The notes under the pieces were generated by a model. The model did no database searches. It was not told the DNA's origin and saw nothing but the letters and a program-made list of their open reading frames with translations. DNA of 64,000 nt from positions 44,362 to 108,361 of the forward strand of contig CAJNYU010001548.1 of the NCBI GenBank assembly GCA_905331475.1. Reading direction: 5' to 3'. A program made the position numbers and the translations under genes. Numbering within the stretch: the stretch's first letter is position 1; each line of letters starts with the position of its first letter. Positions 21,725 to 33,501 of this stretch are shown here, piece by piece. The stretch comes from Rotaria socialis (Eukaryota > Rotifera > Eurotatoria > Philodinida > Philodinidae).

Positions 21725-24700
21725 TCTGGTTCAATAAACGATGAAGTAAAACTTTTTCAATTTAAGATGTCATGCACAGAATTTTTTTTAATTCTTCCAT
21801 TCCATCGGTCATGTTACTTCTAACAGTAACAGCCACCATTGTTCGACAAGTGTCGCTAGCAGTCCGTATGTTGAGGGCGTGAGATATTGCAATCAAGGCT
21901 ATGCTTTAATTGAAATTAAAATAGAGAGTTTAAGTTATCCGACGACGTTTTCGTATTCATTTGCGCCTGCACCATAGTACTGCAAGTAGTCTGTTGGTCA
22001 AAGCTTTTCACATCTCACTCTCACGCTTGTAATAAGTTTAAGTAACCATAATTAAAAGTTAAGACTTCAGAAACAAAAAGTTTTTAATTAGTTAAAATAT
22101 GATTTTAATTTAATATTAATACGAATTTCTTAGAGTTTATCTATACGCGTAATAATATCGTGTAACCTGCTGTGGATATAATGCATTTGCACATCAGAGT
22201 TATTTGTCAGTTAATTGATGGTTAGACAAAACCCAATAGATAAAGAAAAGCAATGTCAAAGCGAATGACACAAAGTAAAAATAAAGCGTCAGCTGATATT
22301 ATTCTTATTTAAGATGCAAAAATAACCAAAATAGATCACTTATCTCTCAGTTGATCACTTTTGGAAACAAAACTATCACCTGCAATTTTGTTTTCGCTAA
22401 GAATGTTTTTTATTAGTGTATTATTACTAAAAAGCAGACGTTTGTATACAACATTAAAATCTGAATACAGTGAAAAGGCTTCGGTGTGTCGCGAAAAAAA
22501 ACAGAAACCAGCTTTTCTTCACAGTTTATTTTTTCGTCAAGTACATATTGTGGCATATTTATCTGTTGGCACATGTTTTATGTCAATGAGAGGGGCACAA
22601 TGACCTACTTTATAAATTAGTAGAAAATGAAAAATCTTGTAAAAATAGAAACTTTAATCATATGACTTCGATATAAGAATTACGTCGAAGAATATACAGT
22701 ATGAAGTGTGTTATTTACTCTTTGCGCTATATATTATGTGTGTATTTTTGGATAGAATCCAAACAAATTAACGTGTAGTGCATATTTGATTGACAGGCAA
22801 GCTCATTGTCATATTCTATGGTATTATAAATTCATAATAGTAAAAACAAACGACTGGAATGGACGACACTCATGGGACGAATAGAATGTAGAGATATGCC
22901 TAATATCATTGCAGTAGGTAGCTGTAAGCTACAATTTCATTGCAAAAAGAAAACATCTGAATAGAATTTTAATATGTCATTGTTGATTTGCTATCATGTA
23001 ACGTTCATAATTTCAGTTGATTCTCTTATCAATAATAAGTAGAAGAATATTGTCATATTATAGTATGATATCGCCTTAGATGAAACAGTATTTGAGAAAG
23101 TAACGAAAAAAATCAAGATTTCAATTTTTTTCTCAACCAAAAAACAGTAGAAACGTTAGTTCTACCAAGAACACGGAAATATTTGATAAAAATCAAGTTG
23201 TTCTCTTGCTATCTGACGCTATTTGTGTAAATAATTATAAAGAAATTTGTTGAAATTTGCTGTTTACTCCCATATTATAAACTAGACATTCCCTATAAAC
23301 TCATCAGAAGTTGTGCAATCATTTGAGAATGTTTCTGTTACCCATAATCTTGTTAACGATATCAATTGCATGCGTAAGCTCACATCGTTTTTTTTCTTTT
23401 TCGGTTTGATCTTGAAAGAAACCTATAAAATTCAGAAGTATTCCGATTGTTTATTCGCTACAATGCCTTGTTATATCTATTTCAGCAAGAATAAAGGTTA
23501 AAACTCAGAAATGGCATTTAATTTGGATATGTCTTTTTCCATTCGTTGCCGAGAAATTTATTTACTTATTCTATTCGTCGCTAATCAATACTTTCCCACA
23601 TGTATTCAATGGAACGTAACTGAATAAAAGTTGCCCATTAGTATCTCATCATATTTTCCTGCTGACTGAATTATTCAATTCGATGTAGCTGTTAATTAAA
23701 AAACATGTATCGAAGCTACATATGATTAAAAGATATTGACTTCTTCAGTATCATGCTGGCGTAATAACATATATGATTACTATTTACAGAACAAAATATC
23801 GATAGATTCCTACGAATATTATTTCTTATCTCATATGATCTATTGCGAGAAGAAAATTTTTTGATGTTGATCAAATTTTTGTTTTTGCTGATGATAAAAT
23901 GATTGCTTATGAACTTGCCGAACGTTATTATTGTTTATTAATTATATCGTTGACAACATATCTTGGTATAGATTTTATTAACAATCTAATTGGTCGTTTT
24001 ATTTTCAACAAGAGCAAAAAAAAACTCATCATAGAACAGAGAAACAAATATGTCATAAGATACTTTCTTTTGTACATATTTTCTTATTACATTGTTTTCA
24101 GAAGATGTTTAAATCCGGGTTGACATGGAAATCAAGAAAAGAAATTATTGTTACTTTTGTGTATAGTGTGTCCAATGACAACATGTATTATGGAACAATC
24201 TTGAAATATAATGTTTCTCGCTTCCTGATCGTATTTCTATTACTATGCAACATCTTTCTTTTTCCTTCTGGGTATATACTCGTATGAAGGGCAAGAAAAG
24301 CGCGCGCCACCCTACTCTGTTAATTTATTTCTTTTGATATACTTTGTACGAAAAATGGTCGATGTTAGCTGTTATTTTGTCATGGCTGTTATTGTTGTTG
24401 CTCTTTCATCGCATGCTTAAATGTCAGTCATTCATATGCGAATATGCACGTTTATATATATATGCAGATGTAAATTGTAGTTCGCTATTACGAAGAATTT
24501 TTGAAGAATTTTAAAGAGAAAAAAACTTCCTTCAGGAATCGATTAATTTATGTTTCTCTATTAACAGTAACAAACAAAAAAGACACGTGAACAGATTGAA
24601 AGAACGAAAAGAAAACAAGCAGTGCAAATTATCAATGACAACAATACGGGTGTTGGAGCTTCATCAGGATAACTGCTTTTTCATTACATCCTTCTGTGTA

Positions 24701-25270
24701 GAATATGTCAAACAACTAAAGATAGACAGTCAGACAAGCAGTATTGTATTAGGGAAAAAAGCCGAGTATATACACAATCATGTACTATGACGTGCGTTCC
24801 ATTCTCTTTTCTCTCGATAGATAACTCACCCCTACTGGTTTTTAACTATGCAACTCAAATGACGGTGTAGCGCAATGTCAGTAATCTTTCTTTTTTTTTT
24901 GTTCTTTTCTCTCATTTCCATATTGTCAACGTGTACATATAGATATATGCGCTTAGTGGGATTGAGAGAAGAGCGTACAAAGAGGCATATAATAAAAATA
25001 CAGTCTTCTATGTAATATATTACAGTAACTTCGGTCTATATATCAAAAAACAAAACTCCCACCATTGTTGTTTCCGTGTAGAAGAGCATTATCATTAAGG
25101 TGATCGAGAACGATATACATATAAATCAATAAGTACCTCGATCATTTCACTTGTACATATCATTTCAATATCAGTGTCATATATCACAGTGTTACTATTA
25201 TTATTATTTTTGCTTTTTGTGTATCAAAAGTATTGCTTTTCTTTAGAATAATGAAAACAAAATTTTCTTC
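21725..25270. other. Long intergenic region, no gene recognised
   Basis: This 3.5 kb lies between the divergent starts of ULK4 and calcineurin A. Several short open frames exist (22361-22603, 23899-24123, 24105-24287, 24587-24790, all on +) but none shows domain motifs, splice partners or conserved composition. It probably contains both promoters and the calcineurin 5' UTR. Confidence 0.5.
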
Positions 25271-28200
25271 ATGACGACCAATGATCAAATATCTGACGCT
25301 CCGTCAGCATTAGCATCCTCAGCAACAGCAACTGCAACACCAAAGTATAGTACAAAAGAAAGAAATTGTAAAACAATTCCAGTAGCACCAGCGCATCGTC
25401 TTGATATTGAAGATATTTATTCTCATCCATCCGATCCAGATGACAAACCTAATTTAGATATCCTTAAGCAACATCTTTTACTCGAAGGTCGTCTTACTGA
25501 ACAAGCTGCAATTCGAATAATTGAAGCGGGTAAAAGATCTTTCTTTTCTAGGATGCTTTCTGACAATTGTCATCAAGCAATTGCGCTAATAGAATAGGAG
25601 ACAGACAAAAACTCGAAACTTCTATGAGTATAAACAATCGTTAATCAAAAGCTTCTTCTTTTTCACGCATATTTCTCATTAAGACTAAATTTTACAGGAA
25701 ACAACAACAAAAACAAATAGAAAGAAAAGAAAACTTCTAGTTTACTGCTATTTTTGTACTAAAGTCACGATAAACTTTATAATCGATTAGTTAATTTCCT
25801 TATTATTGATACGAAATCAACACTTTCATAAATCAACAGCTTTTTTTTGCAACATGACATTTGTCTATCATTCCGCTAAGAAAAAACAGATATGTTTGTC
25901 AACAATAGTAGTGACGAACTTTTAGTCTATATTGTCGGTTCAATTTAGGCGCTGCAATCTTACGCGATGAATCCACAATGATTGATATTGAAGCACCATT
26001 GACAATATGTGGCGATATTCATGGGCAACTATACGATTTAGTCAAGTAAATAATCCTAAATGCATTAATAGAAAAACAATTGACTCACTTTGTTTTTATA
26101 TATAGATTATTTGAAGTAGGAGGTTCTCCGGCTACTACTCGTTATTTATTTCTTGGCGATTATATTGATAGGGGATATTTTGGAATCGAATGGTTTGAGA
26201 AATCGTTTTTTTAAAATGCTCTTTATTTTTATGTATTTGTTTTTTGATTTAGTGTTCTTTATTTATGGTCGTTAAAAACTCATTATCCGAAAACATTTTT
26301 TTTACTTCGCGGTAATCACGAATGTCGACATTTAACAGATTATTTTACGTAAGAAGAGCATTTTTCTTTGTTTTTTTCATTGCTAAATGAAATTTGAATT
26401 TGATTATGCGTAGGTTTAAACAAGAATGTCGTGTTAAATATACAGAAAAAGTTTATGAAACGAGTATGATCGCTTTCGATTGTCTACCATTAGCTGCATT
26501 GATGAATAAACAATTTCTATGTGTACATGGTGGACTTTCACCAGAGATTCATACATTGGATGACATACGAAAGGTAATTTTAAAAATTGAATCACGGAAG
26601 ATATTCGCCAGAAGAAAGATGACTAATATGTATCATCGTTTGTTTTTTGGAAGCCATATTAATCTCTTCAAGTTTCTGCGTATATGGTTTTGATTGATGA
26701 GATTAAAAGAAAACTAGAGCAAAGTCCCGTTCAACTGTCTCATATGTTATCACGTCATAGAACAAGAGCTTCAGTAGATTGGGGCAAATAAATTTGACTC
26801 AGATATGTTCTTTTCATAGTTATGACCATCGTAATAGAGTTTCAGTTAACAGCCGCGCATCTAGAAGAAAATAGTCAGATAATTTCGCGCTTGAGTGTTA
26901 TGACAGATGCTTTTTTTCTGGGCAAGTTATTAGCTGATACCCAGCGATGGCCTACGATAAGACGACTTTTTAACCATCGATATTCAATGTCCCAAGAGAG
27001 CAAGAGAAATGTATAAAGTTTTATCTCTGGTAATTATTGAAGCTGTAAACAATATATAATCATAAGGAAAACATTTCACATAACAATATCTGAATTCAAT
27101 AAATCGAATAGATTTCATACCAGTCGACATTGTAGTTATGACTTCTATTTCGAATTTGATTTATTTTCATTGTGAACTCGACAACGTATACCTACTATGT
27201 ACGCATCTGCTGTTGATTAATCATATTTTAATGCTCGATGACACTATACAATATATGATGATAGTAATGGACAATAAGACTAATTGATGAGAAAATTTTT
27301 CTTGTTTACGGAGGAGTACTTCGTCCCACATAGAATCATTTATACATTGATGGTTATTAATGACTTTCCTGCTGATTGATTTCTTTGCTTTTATGTTGTT
27401 CCACACGGAAACATTTATTTCTACTATACATTTTTCTTCTGTGTGAATGATAATATCTTATATATGTGTCACCCTTTATGATATATACATGTATATATAT
27501 ATATTTGGATAGAAAAAGAATTTCTGTATTCGATCGATTTCATTAATTGCTACTGTTTTATTGTCAAGAAAGTAGTTTGTGTTAACTTTGCAAAGAATAA
27601 GTTATTTCTATTATAAATACAATAATATTTCTGTTTTGCGGAATGTTTGCTAAGTCATCGGCATTGACATTATCAATCCATCATATCTAAGTATCGTTTA
27701 TTTGCTTGAGTATATCAACATGCTCTTCATCAAGCGTTATGCTTTCCAATGACATATTTTCATCCATTCATCGAGTACATTAATTACTAAAACTGTTTTA
27801 AATAAACAACTAAATGAAGTGACAAACAATTTAAATAATTAAATCAATCCTTCTCTTCAGTTAGATCGATTTCGTGAACCTCCTCCTTATGGTCCAATGT
27901 GTGATCTTCTTTGGTCTGATCCAGTTGAAGATTATGGAAATGAAAAAGAAAATTCATCAACAACAACATCCAAACGTCTTAATAGTATTCCATTAAATGA
28001 TCTATGCCAATCAATTCCTACGTCACCAAATGAACACTTATTTCTACCGAATACAACACGAGGTTGTTCGTATTTTTATACATATGCTGCTATTAATGAA
28101 TTTTTAATACAGAATCAGATACTTTCAATAATTCGTGCTCATGAAGCGCAAGATGTTGGCTATCGAATGTATAAAAAATCAGTGGAAACTGGTTTTCCAT

Positions 28201-29012
28201 CATTAATAACAATTTTTTCAGCACCCAACTATTTAGATGTCTACCAAAATAAAGCAGCTATTATGAAATATGAAAATAATGTTGTTAATATTCGACAGTT
28301 TAATTGTTCGCCACATCCATATTGGTTACCAAATTTTATGGACGTTTTCTCATGGTCATTGCCGTTCGTTGGCGAAAAAGTCATTGACGTACTTTTAAAT
28401 ATTCTTAATATATGTACAGACGAAGAACTAGCTGAATATGATGAACATATTGATACATTAATCGAACGTAATAATCGTGAACAACGTAAAGAGCAAATTC
28501 GTTCAAAAATACGTGCATTAGGTAAAGTAGCTAAGGCTTATCAATCCCTACGTGAATTAAGTGAAAATGTTGTTACATTACGTGGCTTAACGCCATCGAC
28601 AAGTTTAACAGAATTAAATAATAATAATGATGTTAAATCTGAAACAGAAGTTGCTGCAAGTATGCTTCGAGATAAAACTGTTACAACGAAAGAACGTTTT
28701 TCAAAAGCTAAAATATTGGATAAAGTTAATGAACGTATGCCACCACCGAAACCATCAAATCCAATTGGCGGTCTTAGTGTTGCTGAGCGTATTAAACGTT
28801 CATCAATCAATAATCAACCACCACAGAAGCCACTTAAAAAAGAACCCCCGTCAAAATCAATCCCCAGCGCAACAACACAAGGTCTTGTTAAAATGAGACG
28901 TGAAAGTTATGCTGTTACACCAAAAACAGCAATAATAAAACGACCATCAGCAGCTGCTGTGAGTTTACCAACAGCCGTCAATGGTAGCAATGCGTCAACA
29001 ACGAAGAAATGA
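25271..29012 (+). CDS. PPP3C: Calcineurin A, catalytic subunit of Ca2+/calmodulin-dependent Ser/Thr phosphatase 2B
   Basis: Six exons keep phase: 25271-25529, 25949-26045, 26106-26192, 26253-26348, 26414-26573 and 27861-29012, giving 616 residues. The metallophosphatase motifs are intact: [28 protein letters not shown] and RAHEAQD. Calcineurin-specific parts follow: LDRFREPP, the [10 protein letters not shown] and PFVGEK segment before the B-subunit helix, a calmodulin-binding-like helix ([20 protein letters not shown]) and an autoinhibitory-like block ([12 protein letters not shown]). The enzyme dephosphorylates NFAT-type and other substrates in response to Ca2+. The protein is longer than vertebrate forms (about 520) for three reasons: a low-complexity N-terminus, a Ser/Thr/Asn-rich insert of about 27 residues between GNEKE and NTTRGCSYF, and a long basic, Lys/Pro/Ser-rich tail. 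The last intron (26574-27860) is 1.3 kb; the others are 60-420 bp. Confidence 0.96.
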
Positions 29013-29730
29013 TTCATTCATATATATGTACCAATTAAAAAAAAAAGAATTTTGTTTTTGTTTATTTTTGTTTTTCCCTTGTCCTAACAATTATATATAT
29101 TATTTTGATGATTTGTGTACCCTTGTTCATTAATTTTATTTTTTCGAGAGGATCAAAACGGAGAGCAATAAATAGTTACATCTCTATCTATGCATGCAAA
29201 ATTCATTGCAAGCAAAATGAAAAATGAAAATTATTGAGAATAATAAATGGATCCTACTACCCAGCCTTAGGAAAAGATCCGTTCTTCTAAACAGAAGAAC
29301 AAATTATTTGAAAAATAAAATTCTATCGTATAAAATATATTTTATTTTTTGCTTGTTCGGATTTCGAATCGAGAGAGGACTAAAGACAAACATAGTGTCA
29401 TTCAGACATACTCACAAAGGAAATAAGATTTTCTCGTCGCATGTATGGAAAATTTGACTGAGGTTTTGTCTTATCGTTGCGCACCAAAGAACTATCACTG
29501 ATGTTCTCACTAAATCAATTGAATCGATTCAACGAACCCTAATACACTTCGATAGTCTCGTAAATTTCAAAATGAAACAAAGAGAATCTTATTAGGGAGA
29601 AAATATTGTAGGAAGCAAATTCACCAATAAATTAATATTGAGTGCTCGACGGATACGTTTGAAAATTGAGTATCGCTTTAGTAGTTCAATCACACTCTTA
29701 AGAAAGTTTCGATGTTTGCAACTTCATATG

Positions 29731-29774
29731 GGGGGGGGGGGGGGGGGGCGGGAGAGTGGGGGGCGGGGGGGGAG
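29731..29774 (+). repeat. G-rich tract, potential G-quadruplex
   Basis: A run of 18 G is followed by further G runs split by CGGGAGAGT and GC. At least four G3+ runs are present, so G-quadruplex formation is plausible. Homopolymer length in the assembly may be unreliable. Confidence 0.7.
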
Positions 29775-29875
29775 CGATACGAGTGGGCTCGGGGTGTATT
29801 TTCACTGCAGCGATACACCCACACCCTTATTTTTCTTTCTCATCGCGGTAGTCGCTTTTGGTATCATGTATCCGA

Positions 29876-29958
29876 AATAAAATGTAACTAAAGAAACAAG
29901 AATAAAATGTAACTAAAGAAACAAGAATAAAATGTAACTAAAGAAACAAGAATAAAAT
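29876..29958 (+). repeat. 25 bp tandem repeat, 3.3 copies
   Basis: Three identical 25 bp units start at 29876, 29901 and 29926 (each begins AATAAAATGTAACTAAAG), with a partial fourth. Identity between copies suggests recent expansion. Confidence 0.9.
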
Positions 29959-30052
29959 CCTTCTATAATATGCGTGCTTCAAATTCTCACGATATTCGAA
30001 AAAGGCACAAGCATTCGTTTCTCACGCATCTCTCTCAACTACATAAATCATT

Positions 30053-30535
30053 ATGAGCACATATCAAGTAATATTCCTTTTATGTTTACTGGAAACCACT
30101 CAATCAGCTTCTTCTCAAGGAAATTCAAGCCGTGAACAAGTTGTTAAGCAAATCGGGAATGGAAACACACATGGTTCTCAACTTCCATTCCGATTCAACT
30201 CTGTCTATCATGTCAACGGTTGATGGTGTGTTCTAATGTTCGACGTGTCGCCATCTCGGCAAGATAATTACTTATGTACAAATCGAGACATTGGGTTGTC
30301 ATGGAGAAATTACCCTCACTATTGCAATTCAAATCTAAAATATGTGTACACTCCAGACTATGTTAATGCAAGTTGGAGTGATAATGCGTTGTGCCTTCCA
30401 TTAGAGTCAAAGATGGAACTTATATCGCCACCTTGTGGCCTATTACCACCAATGTCATGCGTTCATTTATTTGATTCTTCAAAAACGGCTGCCCTCAATG
30501 ATAATTTTGTGTGTTGGAAAGAACATGCTAATTAA
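30053..30535 (+). pseudogene. Secreted Cys-rich protein ORF interrupted by one in-frame TGA
   Basis: An ATG at 30053 opens 56 codons with a signal-peptide-like start (MSTYQVIFLLCLLETTQSAS) and then hits TGA at 30221. The same frame continues without a break to TAA at 30533-30535, giving another 103 codons with seven cysteines (around WCVLM, YLCTN, HYCNS, ALCLP, PPCGL, MSCVH, FVCWK). Both halves share one frame, so the single TGA is the only lesion: a nonsense mutation, a sequencing error, or readthrough or selenocysteine. A quick look downstream shows no convincing SECIS element. Family not recognised. It lies about 1 kb from another Cys-rich secreted gene on the opposite strand. Confidence 0.55.
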
Positions 30536-31019
30536 ACATGCCGCTTTTAAAATTTTGTTATTTTTATGAATGTAACATCTTTATCAGCTAAATAAAAAAT
30601 CTGTAGCGAGGAAATATTTGATTTCTGCTAATAAAATCTTTCAAATCTATACAGATTTTCCCGATTTTTTTTCAACATATCAAAAATAAGTCTCCTGTTT
30701 GTATGAGTACGCAGATGATTTCATGCCTGCATACATATGAAACGCTCTTTGCTGGAAATTCATACAATATCGAATCAGTAAATGTTAAGTCACAGTTAAT
30801 TGACTATAGCCTCACACAAACAATCAAATGAATGCGAAATAAACAGACAGAAACGGGAAATGATGTACTTATAATAGAAATATTTCATTTATATTTCACT
30901 AGTTGTATAGAAAAAATGAAACGATCTTTTGAATATTTTCAATTTTTATTATTCAAAGAAATCAACAAAAAAGAAACATTAAAATGTGTTTTTTCTCTCA
31001 AGAAGACAAGACATTTTAT

Positions 31020-31267
31020 CTAAGCGACGACACAAGCTTCACGCAGTCTAATGTATCGACAACATTGAATAAACGAAAAACCAAATGTATTGTAACATTT
31101 ACGATAGATAAAATATCCACCAGTAGAACCGCACCAATCTCTCGTTCCTTGCGGTGAATTTCTGCATTCACAATTGGCTTCTCTGAAACAAAAATCAACA
31201 TAGAATTTAATCGAAATAAACATTCTGAATTGATTCACCCGTAACTATCGGCATAAACTATCATCAT
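31020..31267 (-). CDS. Small secreted Cys-rich peptide, two exons
   Basis: Exon 31267-31239 encodes a short hydrophobic start (MMIVYADSYG) and joins exon 31182-31020 through a 56 bp GT-AG intron in phase 2, giving 63 residues. The second exon has seven cysteines (NCEC, DWCG, RKCY, QCCR, EACVV) in about 50 residues, the pattern of a disulphide-rich secreted peptide. The predicted signal is short, so the real start may be in a further upstream exon that I could not place. Defensin-like is a possible label, but the cysteine spacing does not fit beta-defensins. Function unknown. Confidence 0.45.
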
Positions 31268-31886
31268 AAACAAAACAAAACCGATTCACATCAAAGTCGA
31301 TAGTAGCATATTTTGTGTCAGTTTCGCAACCAGCAATTTTCATATTGATGTTAGACTATTACTATCGGTGCTTGTTTTTTCTTTCTTTTTATAGATAATT
31401 GTGTAAATAGATAGTCTCGGATTGAGACAGGACTTCTGGTTGGTCAATTAGCCCTTATGTTACTCTGCCATTCAATACAACTAGCAACGCAATACTGTCT
31501 ATTGACAAAATGATAAGTTCGATTTAGTCTAAAACATATTAGTTTTTTTCTGTCTCTCTAATGTCAACAGTACGTCATCGTATATTTTCCTCGTACACAC
31601 GTTATGATCTATGTTGAAAAGCATTTATTGCAAGAGATCTAAGTTAAGCAAGAAAAGTAAACGTGTTGTTTAGGTGAAAATAATTGGATCAAGTTTTAAT
31701 TAATATATATCTGAATTTATAAACTTGATATACACGCGCATCTATATTCATATCACTAAAAAAAAGAGAAAACAAGAGAAATTGATCTAAAGCCGTCAGC
31801 GACCTCATTGAATGTTTATTTCTGAATGGTCAAATGAATAAACCATAGAACAGATTTCTACAACTGTTTATTTATTGTCAGCCAAA
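31268..31886. other. Intergenic, no gene recognised
   Basis: AT-rich; 5' flank of the Cys-rich peptide and 3' flank of the dynein light chain gene. No supported frame. Confidence 0.5.
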
Positions 31887-32480
31887 TTATTCGAAATATA
31901 CAGCATAAACGGTCACGACAGCAACCATATCATTAGTTTCGTAGTTGACGGATATCATATTATCGTTTTTTGGATCCCATAAACATCGCGATGCAATACG
32001 TATCAGTTCACCATATTTTTGTCCAATGACTGTTTGAACAACAATTTTATAGCGTGGTAGTTGAAAATTTCTCATCAATTGATGAACATTTCGGGTTATA
32101 TCTTTAACAAGTTCATTTACAGTTGCTGCATCATAGGTTTCATCTTTTAGTCTATCGATTAATACTTCAAGGACTTTAGGTTGAACCCGATAAGGACGAA
32201 AACGATATTCATTATCTGGTTCCATACGAAATGTATTCGGGCGATTGTTAGGTTGAGGAAGCATCGAAGATTTTCTACTATTAACATTCATTGACATCGA
32301 TAATCGTCGAAAAACTGATTGACGACGATCAGGATTTCCAGTGGTTGGTGCTCCTACTTGAGATGCTGATGGACCAGTACCAATGACTGATGCATGAGTT
32401 TCCTCTTTTACAGAAAATGCTGGTTTCATAGTAACTGCCCCATGAGGTTCGGTCGGCATGTTAGAACGACGAGCAGCCAT
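31887..32480 (-). CDS. DYNLT5: Tctex1-type dynein light chain, DYNLT5 (TCTEX1D1)-like
   Basis: A single exon of 197 residues from ATG 32480; the frame stays open slightly upstream but without an ATG. The N-terminal about 90 residues are disordered and Ser/Arg-rich (RRQSVFRRLSMSM). The C-terminal about 110 residues form a Tctex1 domain: a helix (VLEVLIDRLKDETYDAATVN), then LPRYKIVVQTVIGQKYG, SRCLWDPKND and the terminal YAVYFE strand, close to DYNLT5/TCTEX1D1. Members of this group are axonemal or cytoplasmic dynein light chains, often ciliary. No intron is present, unusual for this window. It shares a short divergent promoter with GUCD1. Exact ortholog among DYNLT paralogs is inferred. Confidence 0.88.
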   Translation of the reverse strand: MAARRSNMPTEPHGAVTMKPAFSVKEETHASVIGTGPSASQVGAPTTGNPDRRQSVFRRLSMSMNVNSRKSSMLPQPNNRPNTFRMEPDNEYRFRPYRVQPKVLEVLIDRLKDETYDAATVNELVKDITRNVHQLMRNFQLPRYKIVVQTVIGQKYGELIRIASRCLWDPKNDNMISVNYETNDMVAVVTVYAVYFE

Positions 32481-32832
32481 TGACACAGTATATTAGTGAG
32501 TTAAGCGATTCAATTGTGATGTTGGCCTGAGTGATGAAGATTTTGTTTGGTGGAATCAAATTTCTCTTTTTCTTCTTTCTCCTTTTTTTTCTGCTATCGT
32601 TCGTTGTTACTTTAAAGTTTGATTTGTTTCTCATCACGCATACAGTGTTCTCAATTTTTTTCTCTCCTTTTTCCTCATATTATTGTACACAGTGTATGAG
32701 GCTGATTATTGACATATGATGGAAGCACCTAGCGACGAGAAGCACTATGGGTGTTTGTCTATGAGAGGCGAAGGAACACGATTGTTCTTCAATTTGATGC
32801 TAGTAGCTATTTTTTTTCTTCCTTTCCAGATA
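32481..32832. promoter_or_regulatory. Divergent (bidirectional) promoter region between DYNLT5-like and GUCD1
   Basis: The two genes are transcribed away from this 352 bp interval. It is T-rich on the + strand and ends in CTTCCTTTCCAG at 32819-32830, a likely splice acceptor just before the GUCD1 ATG. The GUCD1 5' UTR may therefore contain an intron in this interval. Confidence 0.5.
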
Positions 32833-33501
32833 ATGACTCTTATTCTACCAGTAAAACATATAAAACAACAATCTAATTGGGATTGTGGCGTAACATGTTT
32901 AAGAATGTTGATCGATTATTATCATCTCGATTCATCATTATTTGATCGTTTATTAGATTCTTATGAATGTAATCAAAGTACATGGACCATTGATTTATTA
33001 CATCTTCTTCATCAATCTGGTATTGATGCAATTCTGCACACAATAACAATCGGTTGTTCATCATCCTATAACAATGTGCCGTATTATGAAAGTGCAATTC
33101 AGAAAGATCGAGAGCGAGTTGATAAACTATTTCTTAGTGAGACATCGAACATTAAAATAGGTCCAATAGAATGGTCGGATTTGAAAAATCATTTAATCGA
33201 ACAGCGAATACCTTGTCTAGTTTTAGTTGATGCCGGTAAACTTCAATGTTGTACATGTAAAAAGACAACACTAACTCGAATATTTGATAGGTTAATTTCA
33301 ACCATATCAACAAGTTATCAAGGTCACTATATACTTGTTATCGGTTATGTAGCAAGCGACAATAAAGAATTTGTTCGCTATGTTGATCCCGATCAAACCG
33401 ATGGATTTTGTACAACGACAAGAGAAAATTTTGATCTCGCACGAAAAGCATTTGGAACAGATGAAGATATTATCCTGTGCTATAAAAGGGATAGGAATTA
33501 A
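32833..33501 (+). CDS. GUCD1: GUCD1-like protein (guanylyl cyclase domain-containing 1, C39-peptidase-like fold)
   Basis: The start chosen is ATG 32833 (MTLILPVKHIKQQ), giving 222 residues; human GUCD1 has 240. The frame is open back to an ATG at 32716, but that stretch is unlike the family and ends in a splice-acceptor-like sequence, so I read it as 5' UTR or intron. Family signatures are SNWDCGVTCLRMLI near the start, TWTIDLLHLLH, PCLVLVDAGKLQCCTC, YQGHYILVIGY, a VDPDQTDGFCTTT segment and the terminal GTDEDIILCYK. The WDCG cysteine, the GH histidine and the D/P segment resemble a papain/C39-like arrangement; cyclase activity is not established for the family. AATAAA at 33653-33658. Confidence 0.93.
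   Translation: MTLILPVKHIKQQSNWDCGVTCLRMLIDYYHLDSSLFDRLLDSYECNQSTWTIDLLHLLHQSGIDAILHTITIGCSSSYNNVPYYESAIQKDRERVDKLFLSETSNIKIGPIEWSDLKNHLIEQRIPCLVLVDAGKLQCCTCKKTTLTRIFDRLISTISTSYQGHYILVIGYVASDNKEFVRYVDPDQTDGFCTTTRENFDLARKAFGTDEDIILCYKRDRN

Larger units (their letters stand above)
29013..30052. other. Intergenic with poly-G tract and tandem repeat
   Basis: 3' flank of calcineurin A. It holds the G-rich tract and the 25 bp tandem repeat listed separately. Open frames here are not supported as genes. Confidence 0.5.

Noticed and set aside
29638-29880. Gly-rich 80-residue open frame
   Set aside because: It is produced by the G-rich tract; the rest has no coding character.
30053-30750. Selenoprotein with TGA as selenocysteine
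   Set aside because: No convincing SECIS stem with the ATGA/AA/GA core was seen after the stop, and the TGA is not in a CxxU-type motif. Kept only as an open alternative.
32716-32832. N-terminal extension of GUCD1 starting at 32716
   Set aside because: It ends in a polypyrimidine-AG, is unlike the family N-terminus, and would make a hydrophobic lead the family lacks.
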